DNA from: Liopterus haemorrhoidalis
Lineage: Eukaryota; Arthropoda; Insecta; Coleoptera; Dytiscidae
Direction: 5' to 3'
Length of the DNA: 64,000 bases
Assembly: GCA_963971575.1 (NCBI GenBank)
Contig: OZ020611.1
Coordinates: forward strand, 57,755,381 to 57,819,380
Numbering within the stretch: position 1 is the first letter of the stretch; the number at the start of each line of letters is the position of its first letter. A program made the translations under genes and the position numbers. Under the pieces are notes generated by a model. It saw nothing but the letters and a program-made list of their open reading frames with translations. It made no database searches and was not told the origin of the DNA. Shown piece after piece: positions 19,088 to 29,285 of the stretch.

Positions 19088-20712
19088 TCTTCATTTTTCC
19101 GGCAACGCGGAGATAGTAAAATGAACCGCCGTCTTATCCGGGTGATATTTTTTTAGTGCTTAGACTTAATTTTATTTCGACAGGGGGTACTGACTAATTT
19201 TTATTGATAAAAATCATGCATTTTTTCCTTGAAACCGTGTCGAATCAAAGTCACCATTGATCGGCACGGACAGGTTTTATCAGACGATAATTCAAAAATA
19301 TTCTTAATACAAGACAGCCGGTCCAGAATATTTACGGCGATAATCAAAGTGTTAAATGGTAATAATGGTTCAGGATAGCTTTTAGGACGTGCGAGATAAT
19401 ATTTTGAGGTATCAGAAAACATTTTTCAAAGAATCTGGGCCATTATTGGAAATATGCTTACAAGATTTCAGAAGGTGATAGCTGTCAAATTTTTTGCATT
19501 TTAAAATGGGAGGAGATTTCATATTTTGAACGTGTTTCTTGACAGAAGAGTACTAATTAAGGATTTAAGGTGAATTAACGATAAAGTTTAAGACATTTGC
19601 AGGGCGAATTTCCATAAAATAGTGTTAAAAAAGATTTATAGATATTAAAAATTTCAGGGTTAATCAAAGTGTTAAGTGGTGATAATGGTTCAAGATAGCT
19701 TATTTGACGTGCGAGATAATATTTTGAGGCATCAGAAAACATTTTTCAAAGAATCTGGGCCATTATTGGAAATATGCTTACAAGATTTCAGAAGGTGACA
19801 GCTGTCAAATTTTTTGCATTTTAAAATGGGAGGATATTTCACATTTTGAACGTGTTTCTTGACAGAAGAGTACTAATTAAGGATTTAAGGTGAATTAACG
19901 ATAATGTTTAAGACATTTGCAGGGCGAATTTCCATAAAATAGTGTTAAAAAAGATTTATAGATATTAAAAATTTCAGGGTTAATCAAAGTGTTAAGTGGT
20001 GATAATGGTTCAAGATAGCTTATTTGACGTGCGAGATAATATTTTGAGGCATCAGAAAACATTTTTCAAAGAATCTGGGCCATTATTGGAAATATGCTTA
20101 CAAGATTTCAGAGGGTGACAGCTGTCAAATTTTTTGCATTTTAAAATGGGAGGAGATTTCACATTTTGAACGTGTTTCTTGACAGAAGAATACTAATTAA
20201 GGATTTAAGGTGAATTAACGATAAAGTTTAAGACATTTGCAGGGCGAATTTCCATAAAATAGTGTTAAAAAAGATTTATAGATATTAAAAATTTCAGGGT
20301 TAATCAAAGTGTTAAGTGGTGATAATGGTTCAAGATAGCTTATTTGACGTGCGAGATAATATTTTGAGGCATCAGAAAACATTTTTCAAAGAATCTGGCC
20401 CATTATTGGAAATATGCTTACAAGATTTCAGAAGGTGACAGCTGTCAAATTTTTTGCATTTTAAAATGGGACGAGATTTCACATTTTGAACGTATTTCTT
20501 GATAGAAGAAAACTAATTAAGTATTTAAGGTGAATTAACGATAAAACTTAAGACATTTGCAGGGGGAATTTCCATAAAATAGTGTTAAAAAAAGATGAGC
20601 GACGAGTTTTATAATCGACAAGTGCGACAAAATTATATTAAAACGAGTCGCGAAGCGACGAGTTTTAACAATGTAGGGGAGAAGACCGGCGTAGCCGGGC
20701 TGAGGCCCCTAG
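19088..20712 (+). mobile_element. Non-autonomous Helitron with internal tandem repeats
   Basis: The 5' end begins TC (TCTTCATTTTTCCGGC) after an A. The 3' end is a stem-loop (CCGGC GTA GCCGG, 20686-20698) followed 10 nt later by CTAG and then a T, so the insertion lies between A and T as Helitrons require. The flanking hAT sequence rejoins cleanly (GGTGTA + TTTATGAAC). Four 320-bp tandem units make up most of the interior, and a second hairpin (AACGAGTCGC GAA GCGACGAGTT) lies at about 20640-20667. No Rep/helicase frame is present. Confidence 0.8.
19343..20598. repeat. Four tandem 320-bp repeats
   Basis: Units start with ATCAAAGTGTTAA at 19343, 19663, 19983 and 20303; the spacing is exactly 320 bp and the last unit is cut at about 20598. 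Units differ by scattered substitutions. The first is the most diverged at its start (AAATGGTAATAATGG against AAGTGGTGATAATGG) and the last has its own changes, which suggests growth from the middle. Confidence 0.97.
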
Positions 20713-21040
20713 TTTATGAACATATTAGAAGATTTTTCATTGCAAAAATATATGTAGTTACATTCATTTAAAAATGTAGAAATACTAAAATATATCTATG
20801 TTTTTTTTTATTCAATAAAATGTAGTTGTTTTTATATTTGGTAGAAATTTGTCTACCTTATGGTTCATGACTTTTGATTTTTATATTGGATTTTGGTTTT
20901 TGTTTTGTATAAATATTTAAAATCTATATTTCAATATGTAAATTCTAAATGTTAATTAATTTGGTTATGTAAAGTGTGAGGGGCCCGCAAAAAAAATCCA
21001 ATCAGGCCTCGCACTTATTGCATCCGGCCCTGGACGAGAG

Positions 21041-21780
21041 CTATTTGAGAGAATACTGGCAATGCGACATTAATTCGATGTTTTTCTCCTTCAAATAATC
21101 AATTGTTTGATGTGCTGTGTGGGAGCTTGCAGTGCTATGATGAAGAACGATGCGACGTTTTTGGTTATTTTTCCTGATTTTGTCGATGACTTCTGACAAA
21201 CAAATTATTGTATACCGTTCAGCATTAACTGTTCTCAGATCCTCTAAAGGAATGGTTGCGACATGTTCAGTACAACCGAAGAAACAATCCATCATTTTCT
21301 TGGGAGTGCTTCGTGAACGAACAACTTTTGTGGATTTCGGTTCATCTTGAAAGACCCAAACAGTGGATTGTTGCTTAGTTTCCGGTTCATATGAATAAAT
21401 CCAAGTTTCGTCACCTGTAACAATGTTGTATATGGATTTTGCAGTACCTAGGTTGATTTTTTTTAGTATTCCCTTACACCAATCAACACGAGCTTTTTTT
21501 TGAGCTTCAGACAAATTAAGCGGAATCCATCGGGAACAGATCTTTTTCACAGCTAAATTTTCATACAAAATCGTATGTATTGCAGTCTACGATATGCCAA
21601 AGGATGCCTCTATTTCACGGTTAGTCACATGCCGATCTTCTTCAATCATTTTGCGCACAGCATCGATGTTTTTTTGAATCACAACCGATTTTGGTGCTTT
21701 ATTACTAAAAGTTGAACGAAGTGAATTAAGTCATTGTTGTTGAGTTAGGCCTTTACTAAAATCGTAAAGAATCATCCAAG
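21041..21780 (-). pseudogene. Mariner transposase, second catalytic Asp lost, C-terminus missing
   Basis: The frame at 21568-21041 is open and reads AVKKICSRWIPLNLSEAQKK, TGDETWIYSYEP (first catalytic D), PKKMMDCFFG, then LHHSTASSHTAHQTIDYL, where the family has HHDNASSH, so the second catalytic D is replaced. It stops after MSHCQYS, before the third D. The N-terminal part (21780-21570) is recognisable (GLTQQQ, KSVVIQKNIDAVRKMIEEDR, IEASFGIS) but has stops and a deletion of the linker between the two helix-turn-helix motifs. Confidence 0.88.
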
Positions 21781-21957
21781 TAATAGCCATTTTTCACAAA
21801 CGCTTTTTTAACGCTCACTGTCAACAAACAACTCGGTCAATTTATAAGCTGTCTCTGATTTGATAGTAACAGATGTTAAATTTTACGAATATAGTAATGA
21901 CACATTTCAATATTGCCATCTAGTGGTCGTATATAAAAACATAAAAGGTAACCCTCG
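21041..21957 (-). mobile_element. Mariner (family M1), 3'-truncated
   Basis: The 5' terminus (minus strand) is at 21957, with CGAGGGTTACCTTTTATG next to TA. The 5' UTR and transposase follow, but the element ends abruptly at about 21041, next to the hAT target duplication, without its 3' TIR. Same family as 37072-38263 and 59947-62493. Confidence 0.85.
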
Positions 21958-22029
21958 TATCGCACTTATCATTTACGTTACGGCAAAAATGTACATTACA
22001 AAAACCGTTCGAAGTACGGGTACTCCAGC

Positions 22030-22262
22030 TAGTACTCAGAATAATTATTCAAGGGAGGCATTGGCTTATATGGTTGGTGATGATGTAACTACGGGAGAAT
22101 TGCTCAATAATATTATGTATGCTGACGATGCTGTTTTTGCAAACAATTTACAATATCTATTGACATTAATGGACAATATGACACGATGAATACGGACATG
22201 TGATGAATACGGTCAGTCACTGAATACAAAAAAAAAGACTAAATACATGGTTATGAATAAAA
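22030..22262 (+). pseudogene. LINE reverse transcriptase fragment
   Basis: Plus-strand frame with LLNNIMYADDAVFANNLQYL, then one TGA, CDEYGQSLNTKKKTKYMVMNKK. The catalytic YADD and the downstream LN-KKTK-M motif are intact. At 22262 the frame runs into a tip copy of repeat R1. Fragment of a non-LTR element, clade unresolved. Confidence 0.75.
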
Positions 22263-22263
22263 A

Positions 22264-22325
22264 AATTATGTGAAGTGTGAATTTTCACAAATTTCGGGGT
22301 TTTGTATTTAATAAATGTAAAAAGC
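22264..22325. repeat. Tip of dispersed repeat R1
   Basis: ATGTGAAGTGTGAATTTTCAC followed by GGGGTTTTGTATTTA matches the first 60 bp of the R1 copies at 16677 and 58023 and then diverges. Confidence 0.65.
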
Positions 22326-22329
22326 TAAC

Positions 22330-23010
22330 AGGATGCTGGATGTCTAAGAATATTTTTTGATAAAAAGTTAATTATTAAAGAGTAAAAACATATCAAATAT
22401 AAGTTAGAGATTAAAAAACAGAGTTAAATTTACAATACCTTTGTTAATTATTCACGATATAAAATAACAATTTAAAATTAATAAAAAACACATCATATCT
22501 TCCGGTCATTGAACTTAGAGATAAGATAATGATTAGCCACGTATGAATTTGAAAAAAGGTATGAGATGGTTGAAACAGGTAAGTAACGCTATCTATTAAT
22601 AAATTAGAATTCGATTATTAGGTGAAATATGTTAAATTTAGAATTTTTTTAATATATTAACATAGATGGCGCTTATGTTATCACAGTCGGTTTTAAAGTT
22701 AACTAATTTAGGGTTCTGAATTATATGTATGCTCTCAGTAATTAACCTTTTACTGAGATTGTCTACTTTGTCCAAGATTTTAGTTTGTTCAAAATTAAAA
22801 TTGTGATTAGTAGTGAAGAAATAAGTATAAGAAATATAATGATAAGTAATTTATTCTTGTTTGATGCCTTAAAACAAAAAACTAAACTAATTCAAACAAT
22901 ATGTTGAATCATGATTGTCGTGTTTGTTATGCATATTAGTTTTTATGTATGTTAATGTAACTAGGATATGATTTGTTATAACAGCTAAGGAGAGGAATTT
23001 TGACATAATA
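22330..23010. other. AT-rich stretch with no gene recognised
   Basis: No frame, repeat or RNA gene could be named in this stretch. Confidence 0.4.
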
Positions 23011-23013
23011 AAT

Positions 23014-23192
<179 letters not shown>

Positions 23193-23370
23193 TCGTGATA
23201 AGCATTTACTGGTCAGAACCCAAATAATACAATAAATACATAATAAACATGTGTAAATTAACAAACATAAAAATAAGATCATATTAATTTACAAAAAAGA
23301 AAAAATAATACTAATATTAACAATACAAATACAAATACAAGTATCATAAAATGAATTGGCCGTGGACAGT

Positions 23371-23640
23371 CTAGACAAGTTTCTTAAATGACTCCAAAGT
23401 CACATCAAATATGTCTATGGAACTCTGACTCTTCTCGCATAGCGAGTTGAACAGATGGCATATCCTGTCAATTGATGCATTATCTCCATATATAGTAGTC
23501 CTATGCTGAGGGATCCGGAACGTGCTGTTGCTCCTCGGGGCTCTACTGGGCACCCTAATTGGAATTTTGCGCAGGATTTCAGGCGAAGGTACTGTCCCGT
23601 TTAATATTTTTGTAAGCCTACCAAGGTCCTTCTTTGTTCA
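23371..23640 (-). pseudogene. LINE ORF2 C-terminal tail
   Basis: The frame is open from about 23628 to 23371: LGRLTKILNGTVPSPEIL, IPIRVPSRAPRSNSTFRIP, HRTTIYGDNASIDRICHLFN, SSIDIFDVTLESFKKLV, stop. The order (PELL--I---VP-R--R----F--P-HRT-Y---S---R---LFN----DIF---L--FK) is the last domain of Jockey/CR1-like ORF2 proteins. No RT is left. Confidence 0.78.
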
Positions 23641-24039
23641 GCTGATGTAAAATATATTTATTACAACTATTCATAGTTTATTAAAACTATCTGTGGCGCA
23701 GCCAGGATTATGTCTTGGGGACGGCCGAATCAAATTTCGAGGGCACGCGGGCCGCATACTGCCCTCAACCTTATTTTTTGTGGCCCCTGAAGCAATAACC
23801 TAATCACGTAACCTTATTTACGGGGAAAATATTTTAAAAAATGTAAAATATACTCTCTTCCCCTTTTCTATTTATTAAAAAATGTCAAAAAACCCTTCGG
23901 TATATTTACGACTTCGGTTTAATTAAGTTCCGTCAATGCTTATCATTTTGTATGTAAAATAGACTGCGACCAAATCAGTTCGACACCCCTGCTGTTGGAT
24001 ATTGATGTTTATATCAAATAATAATTCCATTATTTGTTG

Positions 24040-24250
24040 ATAAAAAAATGTAATTGTTAATCCATGTATCAAAAACTTTCACTTGATTTTTTCTTCGATA
24101 AATACATATTTATTTATATTTTTCGCAAGATATATTTTTGAAGTCTGAATATGTTTCTTACTTATGTTCAGTTCTCTAAATCAGCCGCTTGGCCACAATT
24201 TGTACCGAACGGACAGACTCGTGTGAAGGTTATACCGAAGTCAGATTTTC
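24040..24250. repeat. Degenerate copy of the R1-related repeat
   Basis: TTTCACTTGATTTTTTCTTC through GCTTGGCCACAATTTGTACC and GAACGGACAGAC parallels the 3' part of R1. The upstream 160 bp (from about 23880) is also shared with 49760-49960. Confidence 0.55.
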
Positions 24251-24465
24251 ACTTTATCTTATCTGAATCGAGTAATTAGTTGTTTAAAACAATTTTATCA
24301 TTTGACTGGGCGAATGTTTCAGTCGATGTGTCAGGGGGGGGGGAGGATCAATGCACCCCTTCATATAATTCGTTGGAACATATTTGGAAAGTGATGTATT
24401 TTCACTTGAACAATAACGGCCCCTATCAAGAGTAGGCATCTTAAAAAAATGTTTATTTATACGAA

Positions 24466-24496
<31 letters not shown>

Positions 24497-24555
24497 TTCA
24501 AAAAATGCCAATATTGTTTACAATGAAGTAATTTAAAAATTAACTACTGTTGTGG

Positions 24556-24766
24556 TTAACCAATTTTATCTTCAACTCTCCGAACAGCGCCGTGTAATCT
24601 GCTGGTCCTGGGAGAGGCCCAGGCCCGTCACCACCCCCACCCCCTGTTGGCTGCGCCACTGGTTGTGTTTAACAAATTTTATCTTCAACTGCCTGAGAAA
24701 CGTCGTGTAACCTGCTGGTCCTGGTAGGGGCCCAGGCCCGTCGCCCCCCCCTTGGCTGCGCTACTG
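24556..24766. repeat. Two tandem copies of a 105-bp hAT terminus
   Basis: Both copies share TTTTATCTTCAACT, GTAA(T/C)CTGCTGGTCCTGG and AGGCCCGTC and end in the TIR. The G/C homopolymers vary. Tandem terminal duplication can arise from aberrant excision or unequal crossing-over. Confidence 0.85.
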
Positions 24767-24964
24767 TAAAATATACAATGTCGTATAACAGTAGGAGCAT
24801 ATAGGCGGAGGTAATGCTCCTGACACACATGAACTCGATTCTCAGCTGTTAAAATATCTTCTTATTTTTTAGTCGTAAGAAGGCATATACTACCTTAGAC
24901 ATAAATTCAAAAAATCTATAACATTATTAGCTATAATTTATCCATTAATTAAAAAATAATAAAT

Positions 24965-25685
24965 TTTGTCAAAAACACAAAAACTGCAATATTTTCCAAA
25001 ATCGATCATCAATCTGATCAAAAATTGCTCTAACGATTTCGGCTCTGATCAATGTACATTGCTTATGATTTTTAATTTAACCCCTTTGGGTAAAAGAGTG
25101 TGGGACAAGAACTTTTATAGCACATTATTGGCCAAAATCGTTTTAAAAGAAACGAATTTAAAAAATTACTTTCCTTTCCCTAATCTACGTTTTAAGAGCT
25201 TTCTTTTGATAACACACAATAAATTTAAAAAGATAATAATTTATTTCAACGACACAAAAAATCGATATTTTTTGAAAAACTATTCTGACCAATGATTCCT
25301 GTTGAACTATTTCGGTTCCTATCAATGTATATTACGGAGATTTTTTAAAGGTTTTTAGATCAACCCCTCTGCGAAAATCCCATAAAAACATTATTTTTCA
25401 AAAATGAAAATTTGTTTATTGATCTACGAACTAAGAGATTTCATATGATATGCTACACTTTTTTTATTAAATACATATTTGTTTATATTTATCTTGGGAT
25501 GTGTTTTTTTGAACTCTCAGTATTTTCCTATATGTCGGTTAAATAGTTATATAAGCATGCCAAATTTCAACTTTCTATGTTAAACTGTTTGGCTACTATT
25601 TCTAACGTGCAGATAGACAGACAGACACATGAGTGGCATTATAAGTTTTTTTGATGGTCATACCTACAAAACCATAAAAACAATA
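24965..25685. repeat. Divergent R1-family copy with internal duplication
   Basis: The motif CAAAAA(C)TGC...TCTGATCAAAAATTGCT...TGTACATTGCTTATGATTTTT occurs near 24975 and again, diverged, near 25255-25345. It then continues into AGCATGCCAAATTTCAACTTT, a (GACA)n tract and GGTCATACCTACAAAACC as in R1. The predicted frame 24966-25295 lies across this noncoding repeat. Confidence 0.65.
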
Positions 25686-25734
25686 ACACCTGGATAACTC
25701 ATATCTCATATCTCATATATAAATATATATTTTA

Positions 25735-25868
25735 TTTTAATGGTCTTTGCTACTTTTACAATTAGCCAAGACCATTCTAATTTTTGAAATTCCATGCCTG
25801 AAGAGGATTCGAATCCAAAACCTTAGCAACGCAGGGCACCTGTGTTACCACTTCGCTACGCCGGTCTG
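25735..25868 (-). mobile_element. Second copy of the first tRNA-derived SINE
   Basis: Same layout as 12753-12897: minus-strand GGCGTAGCGAAGTGGTAACAC, a B box GGATTCGAATCCTC, the body word TGGCTAATTGTAAAAGTAGC and an A-rich tail. It is more diverged, with a weaker B box and no clear target duplication. Confidence 0.8.
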
Positions 25869-25879
25869 TAAACTTATAA

Positions 25880-26640
25880 TTAATAACAAATCTATCGAAC
25901 ATGTCACTAAAAATATTTATCGCGGCTGCACAAGTAAAGACAATTGAGACTGGAAATTAGATGCAAAATTAAGATATCCAGAACAGCTTTCATCTGGATG
26001 AAGTAAATATTGTGCTCCCATGATCTCAATTACAAATACTAATATGAACAAATACTAACATTACAAATATGTTCCATTTATGTTTGTTACGCACTTTTGT
26101 AATTTCACATTAAATATTCGTGTACATACATGTGTAAACGGTTGTTTCGTCATCAAGCTCGCTATTTGTTTTTAATTTCGTATCATATTGTTTATCAAAT
26201 CAATACACGTATTCAAACAATTAAAATAGGATTAAAATTTTAATGAGAAAGGATGTAAAAGTTTCGCAGTGTTTTAAAACAAGTTTGATTTTTATGCGCA
26301 GAGATAAAGATTGCTATTCTATAATTGATTGAATTAATTATACACTTTTTGCAGTCTGGTAGTTTCCCAGCAACCAACATCGACCGGTATCAAATTCCAA
26401 AAGTTCGAATCTCTGTTTGTAATGCAATATTATTATACCATTTGTGCTTTCTAGGATTCTTTGTCCTATCTAAATGGTAAGTCGACCAATGTTTTTTGTG
26501 TGTTGGTATTATTTAATACAGATAAAATTATCGGAAAAGGTATCTAGATACTAGTGTTATTATCTGTTATCTTCTATCCTGATAACCATTTTTGTTATTC
26601 TTATTAATTTGCTCTTTTTAAATGTCTTAGATAACAGATA
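25880..26640. other. AT-rich stretch with no gene recognised
   Basis: A possible B-box-like GTTCGAATCTC near 26404 has no matching A box. Nothing else stands out. Confidence 0.4.
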
Positions 26641-26643
26641 ACT

Positions 26644-26801
26644 TTTTTTACCGACCGTCAACATATATAAGTGAGGTACTGTGATCTTACCGATTTTGAC
26701 ATTTCGAGATTTCGATGGATCTCCACGAATTGAGGTCCTTACATAACGTTTTGACTATATTTAGCATGATGTCTGTCGGTCTGTCTGTCTGTCTGTCTGA
26801 C
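26644..26801 (+). mobile_element. DINE-1/Helentron-like element, 5' part up to the (GTCT)n core
   Basis: Begins TTTTTTTACCGACCGTCAAC and continues with the unit seen inverted at 3250-3372 and 52178-52301 (ACATATATAAG, CATTTCGAGATTTCGATGG, ACATAACGTTTTGACTAT, CATGATGTCTGTC), then a short (GTCT)n. The rest of the element is missing. Confidence 0.8.
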
Positions 26802-26809
26802 ACAGGAAT

Positions 26810-27515
26810 GACTTTTAAAGATTTTGAACAGTATCTCTTTCAAGGCAATCTAGCTTGTAGAGTAGCAATTCATGGTCGATACAGTTAAATGGCTTCCTTA
26901 TAAATATAACTATTTTCGTAACTTAAAATGAAAATAGATTTCAAGAAAACTATAGAAACACTTAAATATAAGCAGGATAGAAGGTGAAGTGTTCGAGATT
27001 ACATTTTGAAACGAACGTAATAATGTCTTTAGTGCTCGGTTGAAGTTATGTTTTGTGTTTTGCAATTTTATCGACATTTTAATTTTACTACTTACTTGAG
27101 ACGGTTTCTCTGGAGAGAATTAGATTTTTCTCTGTTGCCAGTTTTAAATTAATTAAAGACTTCATAATAAAATCAGTCTACTTCAGAAATAAGAGTTCTT
27201 TTTTATTTTTCTTAAAGAAACCCGATTGGAGAAAGCAATTTTAATTGAATTTAGTATTTCGTTAAAATGTTTCACTTTTTTTAAAAAACTTTATGTTCTG
27301 AATTATTTCTAATACGATCCATAATGCCAAAGTAGTTAAAGCAATTCTGGAGTAAAAAATATACAGATTACTAATATAAATAATTAATAATTATCATTGG
27401 TAGCATATAAATAATTATTATCATTGTGGTAGCATATATTTTTCTGTGCTTAGCAGTAAATATAGACAATTGGGAACTAAATTAACTGGATAGTACCTAT
27501 AGCTTTTCAAACAAA
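26810..27515. other. AT-rich stretch with no gene recognised
   Basis: No coding or repeat structure recognised, apart from a short near-duplicate of TAATTATCATTG...TAGCATATA at 27388-27440. Confidence 0.4.
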
Positions 27516-27518
27516 TAT

Positions 27519-27605
27519 CCACGGCCGATTTTACCATTAGGCAAGTCTAGGCGACCACCTAGGGGCACCATAGGATAGGGTCGCCAGAAGACCATAAAAT
27601 TATGT
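27519..27605. mobile_element. hAT-like terminus fragment
   Basis: CCACGGCCGATTTTACCATT then AGGCAAGTCTAGGCG and CCTAGGGGCACC resembles hAT termini of the CAGGGCCGGATTTACC...GGCAAACTAGGC type. No opposite end was found. Confidence 0.4.
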
Positions 27606-27780
27606 CTTTTATGTATCTGCTGGGACATTGACCGAACGGGACGTTCGGTTTTGGTCAGGGTCAGTTCGTTATTATTGCATTTTTTTAGAATTTACTACCT
27701 ATCTACTCGTAATTAGGTGACCGGACAGAAGGCAATATTATAAACATGTGAAAAACCAACTTCAAATTGATCAGGATTAC

Positions 27781-28012
27781 TTATCTGAGAGCCTCTTTGT
27801 GCACAATGTTTTTAGTTTAACCATTAGGCACTAGCAGGTAAAGATTTTTGTTAGAACGGACACGCAAACACGCTACATATAATTGCACATACGGGAACCA
27901 TGGACATCGCAAATCAACGCCAGCTATCTTCAGGGTTTGACGCTACGACTTATTAATAGTCATCGCATAACAAACCCAGACAGGAATTGGAGGCTCTTTA
28001 ACTGAAATTACC
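27781..28012 (-). pseudogene. Helitron (RepHel) helicase, C-terminal end
   Basis: The minus strand encodes PPIPVWVCYAMTINKS, one stop, QTLKIAGVDLR, YVQLYVACLRVRSNKNLYLL, VPNG, one stop, TKNIVHKEALR and a terminal stop at 27781-27783. This is the last motif set of the PIF1-like helicase of Helitrons (AMTINKSQGQTL--AGVDL------HGQLYVA-SRV--------P-GKTKNIV). Two internal stops make it a pseudogene. The mariner at 28035 lies directly upstream of the helicase end, and no further helicase motif was found beyond it. Confidence 0.88.
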
Positions 28013-28034
28013 CGCGCACACAAATATCATTATA

Positions 28035-28633
28035 CGAGAGTTGTCGTAAAATAAGGTCTCCAATATTTTTTCACAAAGAAAAACACGTTTATTTGCAATG
28101 AGTTATACATTGTTGGAAAGCCTGGACTTTCTATTATTTTTCTACATAATCCCCGTTGCGATCGATGCATTTTTGCATGCGGTGTAACATTTTTCGTGTA
28201 CTCGTGTCATAGTACGACCTCTTCTTTCAACTCCTCGTTGGTCTTGAAATTCGTCTCACCCAGGTGTGCCTTTAACGCAGAAAATTTAAAAAAAAATGAT
28301 AATCACTTGGTGCTAGATCCGGGTTGTAGAAAAACTATAGAAACCGATGGCCGTCCGGCACGCTGTTCATCATGGGCGTCTGTACGTCCGTTTTTAAACT
28401 CTGTGTACCATTTTCGCACGTTTTTGATGACGTAATTCGCGCCTGGCGGTGGCGGCGAATGGAAGTTCCATCGCGGATGGCTACCAAATCAAGATTAAGC
28501 GTCGCAGACAGCTCGGTGTGGTGGGGATTTGTAGGCGCGGAATCAAGCTATACGCCAGTGTTGCCAGATCTTGCGTTAAAGCGTTCCTCGCGACTCCAGC
28601 GCATTCGAGACCATATTTTACGGACAACCCTCG
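28035..28633 (-). mobile_element. Internally deleted mariner (family M2)
   Basis: Ends CGAGAGTTGTCGTAAAATAA and complement CGAGGGTTGTCCGTAAAATA, flanked by TA on both sides (28033-28034 and 28634-28635). 599 bp long. The minus strand holds an N-terminal piece joined directly to a C-terminal piece of transposase. It lies immediately beside the helicase relic. Confidence 0.85.
28100..28440 (-). pseudogene. Mariner M2 transposase, N/C fusion without catalytic core
   Basis: Words VRKWYTEFKNGRTDAHDEQ and RAGRPSVS (helix-turn-helix 2 and linker) are followed almost at once by FSALKAHLGETNFKTNEELK, the C-terminal segment of irritans-like mariners (PALK-HLGG--F--D-E), then TKNVTPHAKMHRSQ. The D,D34D core is missing and stops interrupt. 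The frames on the plus strand here are not real genes. Confidence 0.7.
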
Positions 28634-28639
28634 TATCTT

Positions 28640-29285
28640 AGGAACTATTAAAATGATATAAAAAAATCTTTTAAATATAAATTATATAAATAATGTACAA
28701 ACCTTGCCACTGTGATACCTATGTTGTCCCTGAAAATTTCAAAAAATGCGGTAATTGTAAATGTAAAACATGAAATCGTTTTACCCGCACACCCAAATTT
28801 TGTAACTACAAAACCGGTTTTAATAAATGACAGACTACAATTTGCCCAAATGATCTACGAAAAAATAAATAATAATAATAATAATAAATGCATGACGTTA
28901 ATTTGTTAAATATTAACTGAAAGGATGTATTTTTGTTTATCCACGCGCACAAATATCAGTGTTAGCAAATATTAATATATCTTTGAAAGTACTGAAGAGA
29001 TTTTCAAAATTATTTCAATTATGATTTATCATATATCAACTTTGCCGCTGACAAAACTTATGTTGTCGCTGATAATTTCAAGAAAATGCGTTAAATATGA
29101 ACGGTAAATATGGATTTTATTTTAGATGCGCGTACAAATATCATTATAACTTTGGAATTACTGAACCAATTTTAATAAAACACAACCGTAACCCTAATTA
29201 GATGATGTAGCTACTAATAAAAAAAAAAACTTAACCAGTATGTGAGTGAAAGGCGCACATTCGGACAGACAGACGGTGCCTTTTA
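28640..29285. other. AT-rich stretch with loosely repeated modules
   Basis: A module with CCTATGTTGTCCCTGAAAATTTC (28720) recurs diverged at 29062 (CTTATGTTGTCGCTGATAATTTC). A short GCGCACAAATATCA block recurs at 28014, 28943 and 29127. This suggests a decayed tandem array, possibly Helitron-internal. A run of (AAT)n lies at 28868-28886. Confidence 0.4.

Larger units (their letters stand above)
16433..21032 (+). mobile_element. 4.6-kb hAT element with three nested insertions
   Basis: The left end CAGGGCTGGATTTAAGG and right end complement CAGGGCCGGATGCAATAAG form hAT-type termini. GATGAGAG (16425-16432) and GACGAGAG (21033-21040) form an 8-bp target duplication with one mismatch. Inside, three pieces of one transposase lie in order on the plus strand (16576-16690, 17731-17873, 18717-18950), interrupted by a dispersed repeat (16677-17730), an 840-bp element (17874-18713) and, after the stop, a Helitron (19088-20712). 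Removing the insertions leaves about 1.1 kb, so the hAT itself is also deleted for most of its transposase. Confidence 0.85.
23691..24766. mobile_element. hAT-type element with duplicated right end
   Basis: The left end CTGTGGCGCAGCCAGGATTA and the right ends GGCTGCGCCACTG (to 24661) and GGCTGCGCTACTG (to 24766) are inverted hAT-type termini (CAGTGGCGCAGCCA). The right 105 bp occurs twice in tandem. Flanks AAAACTAT and TAAAATAT agree at 6 of 8 positions, a weak target duplication. A degenerate microsatellite-bearing repeat (23880-24250) sits inside. No transposase frame. Confidence 0.6.

Noticed and set aside
26340..26430. Possible tRNA gene near GTTCGAATCTC
   Set aside because: Only a B-box-like word; no A box at the right distance and no cloverleaf.
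28196..28661. Plus-strand frames of 70-89 codons
   Set aside because: They are the complement of the mariner M2 remnant on the minus strand.
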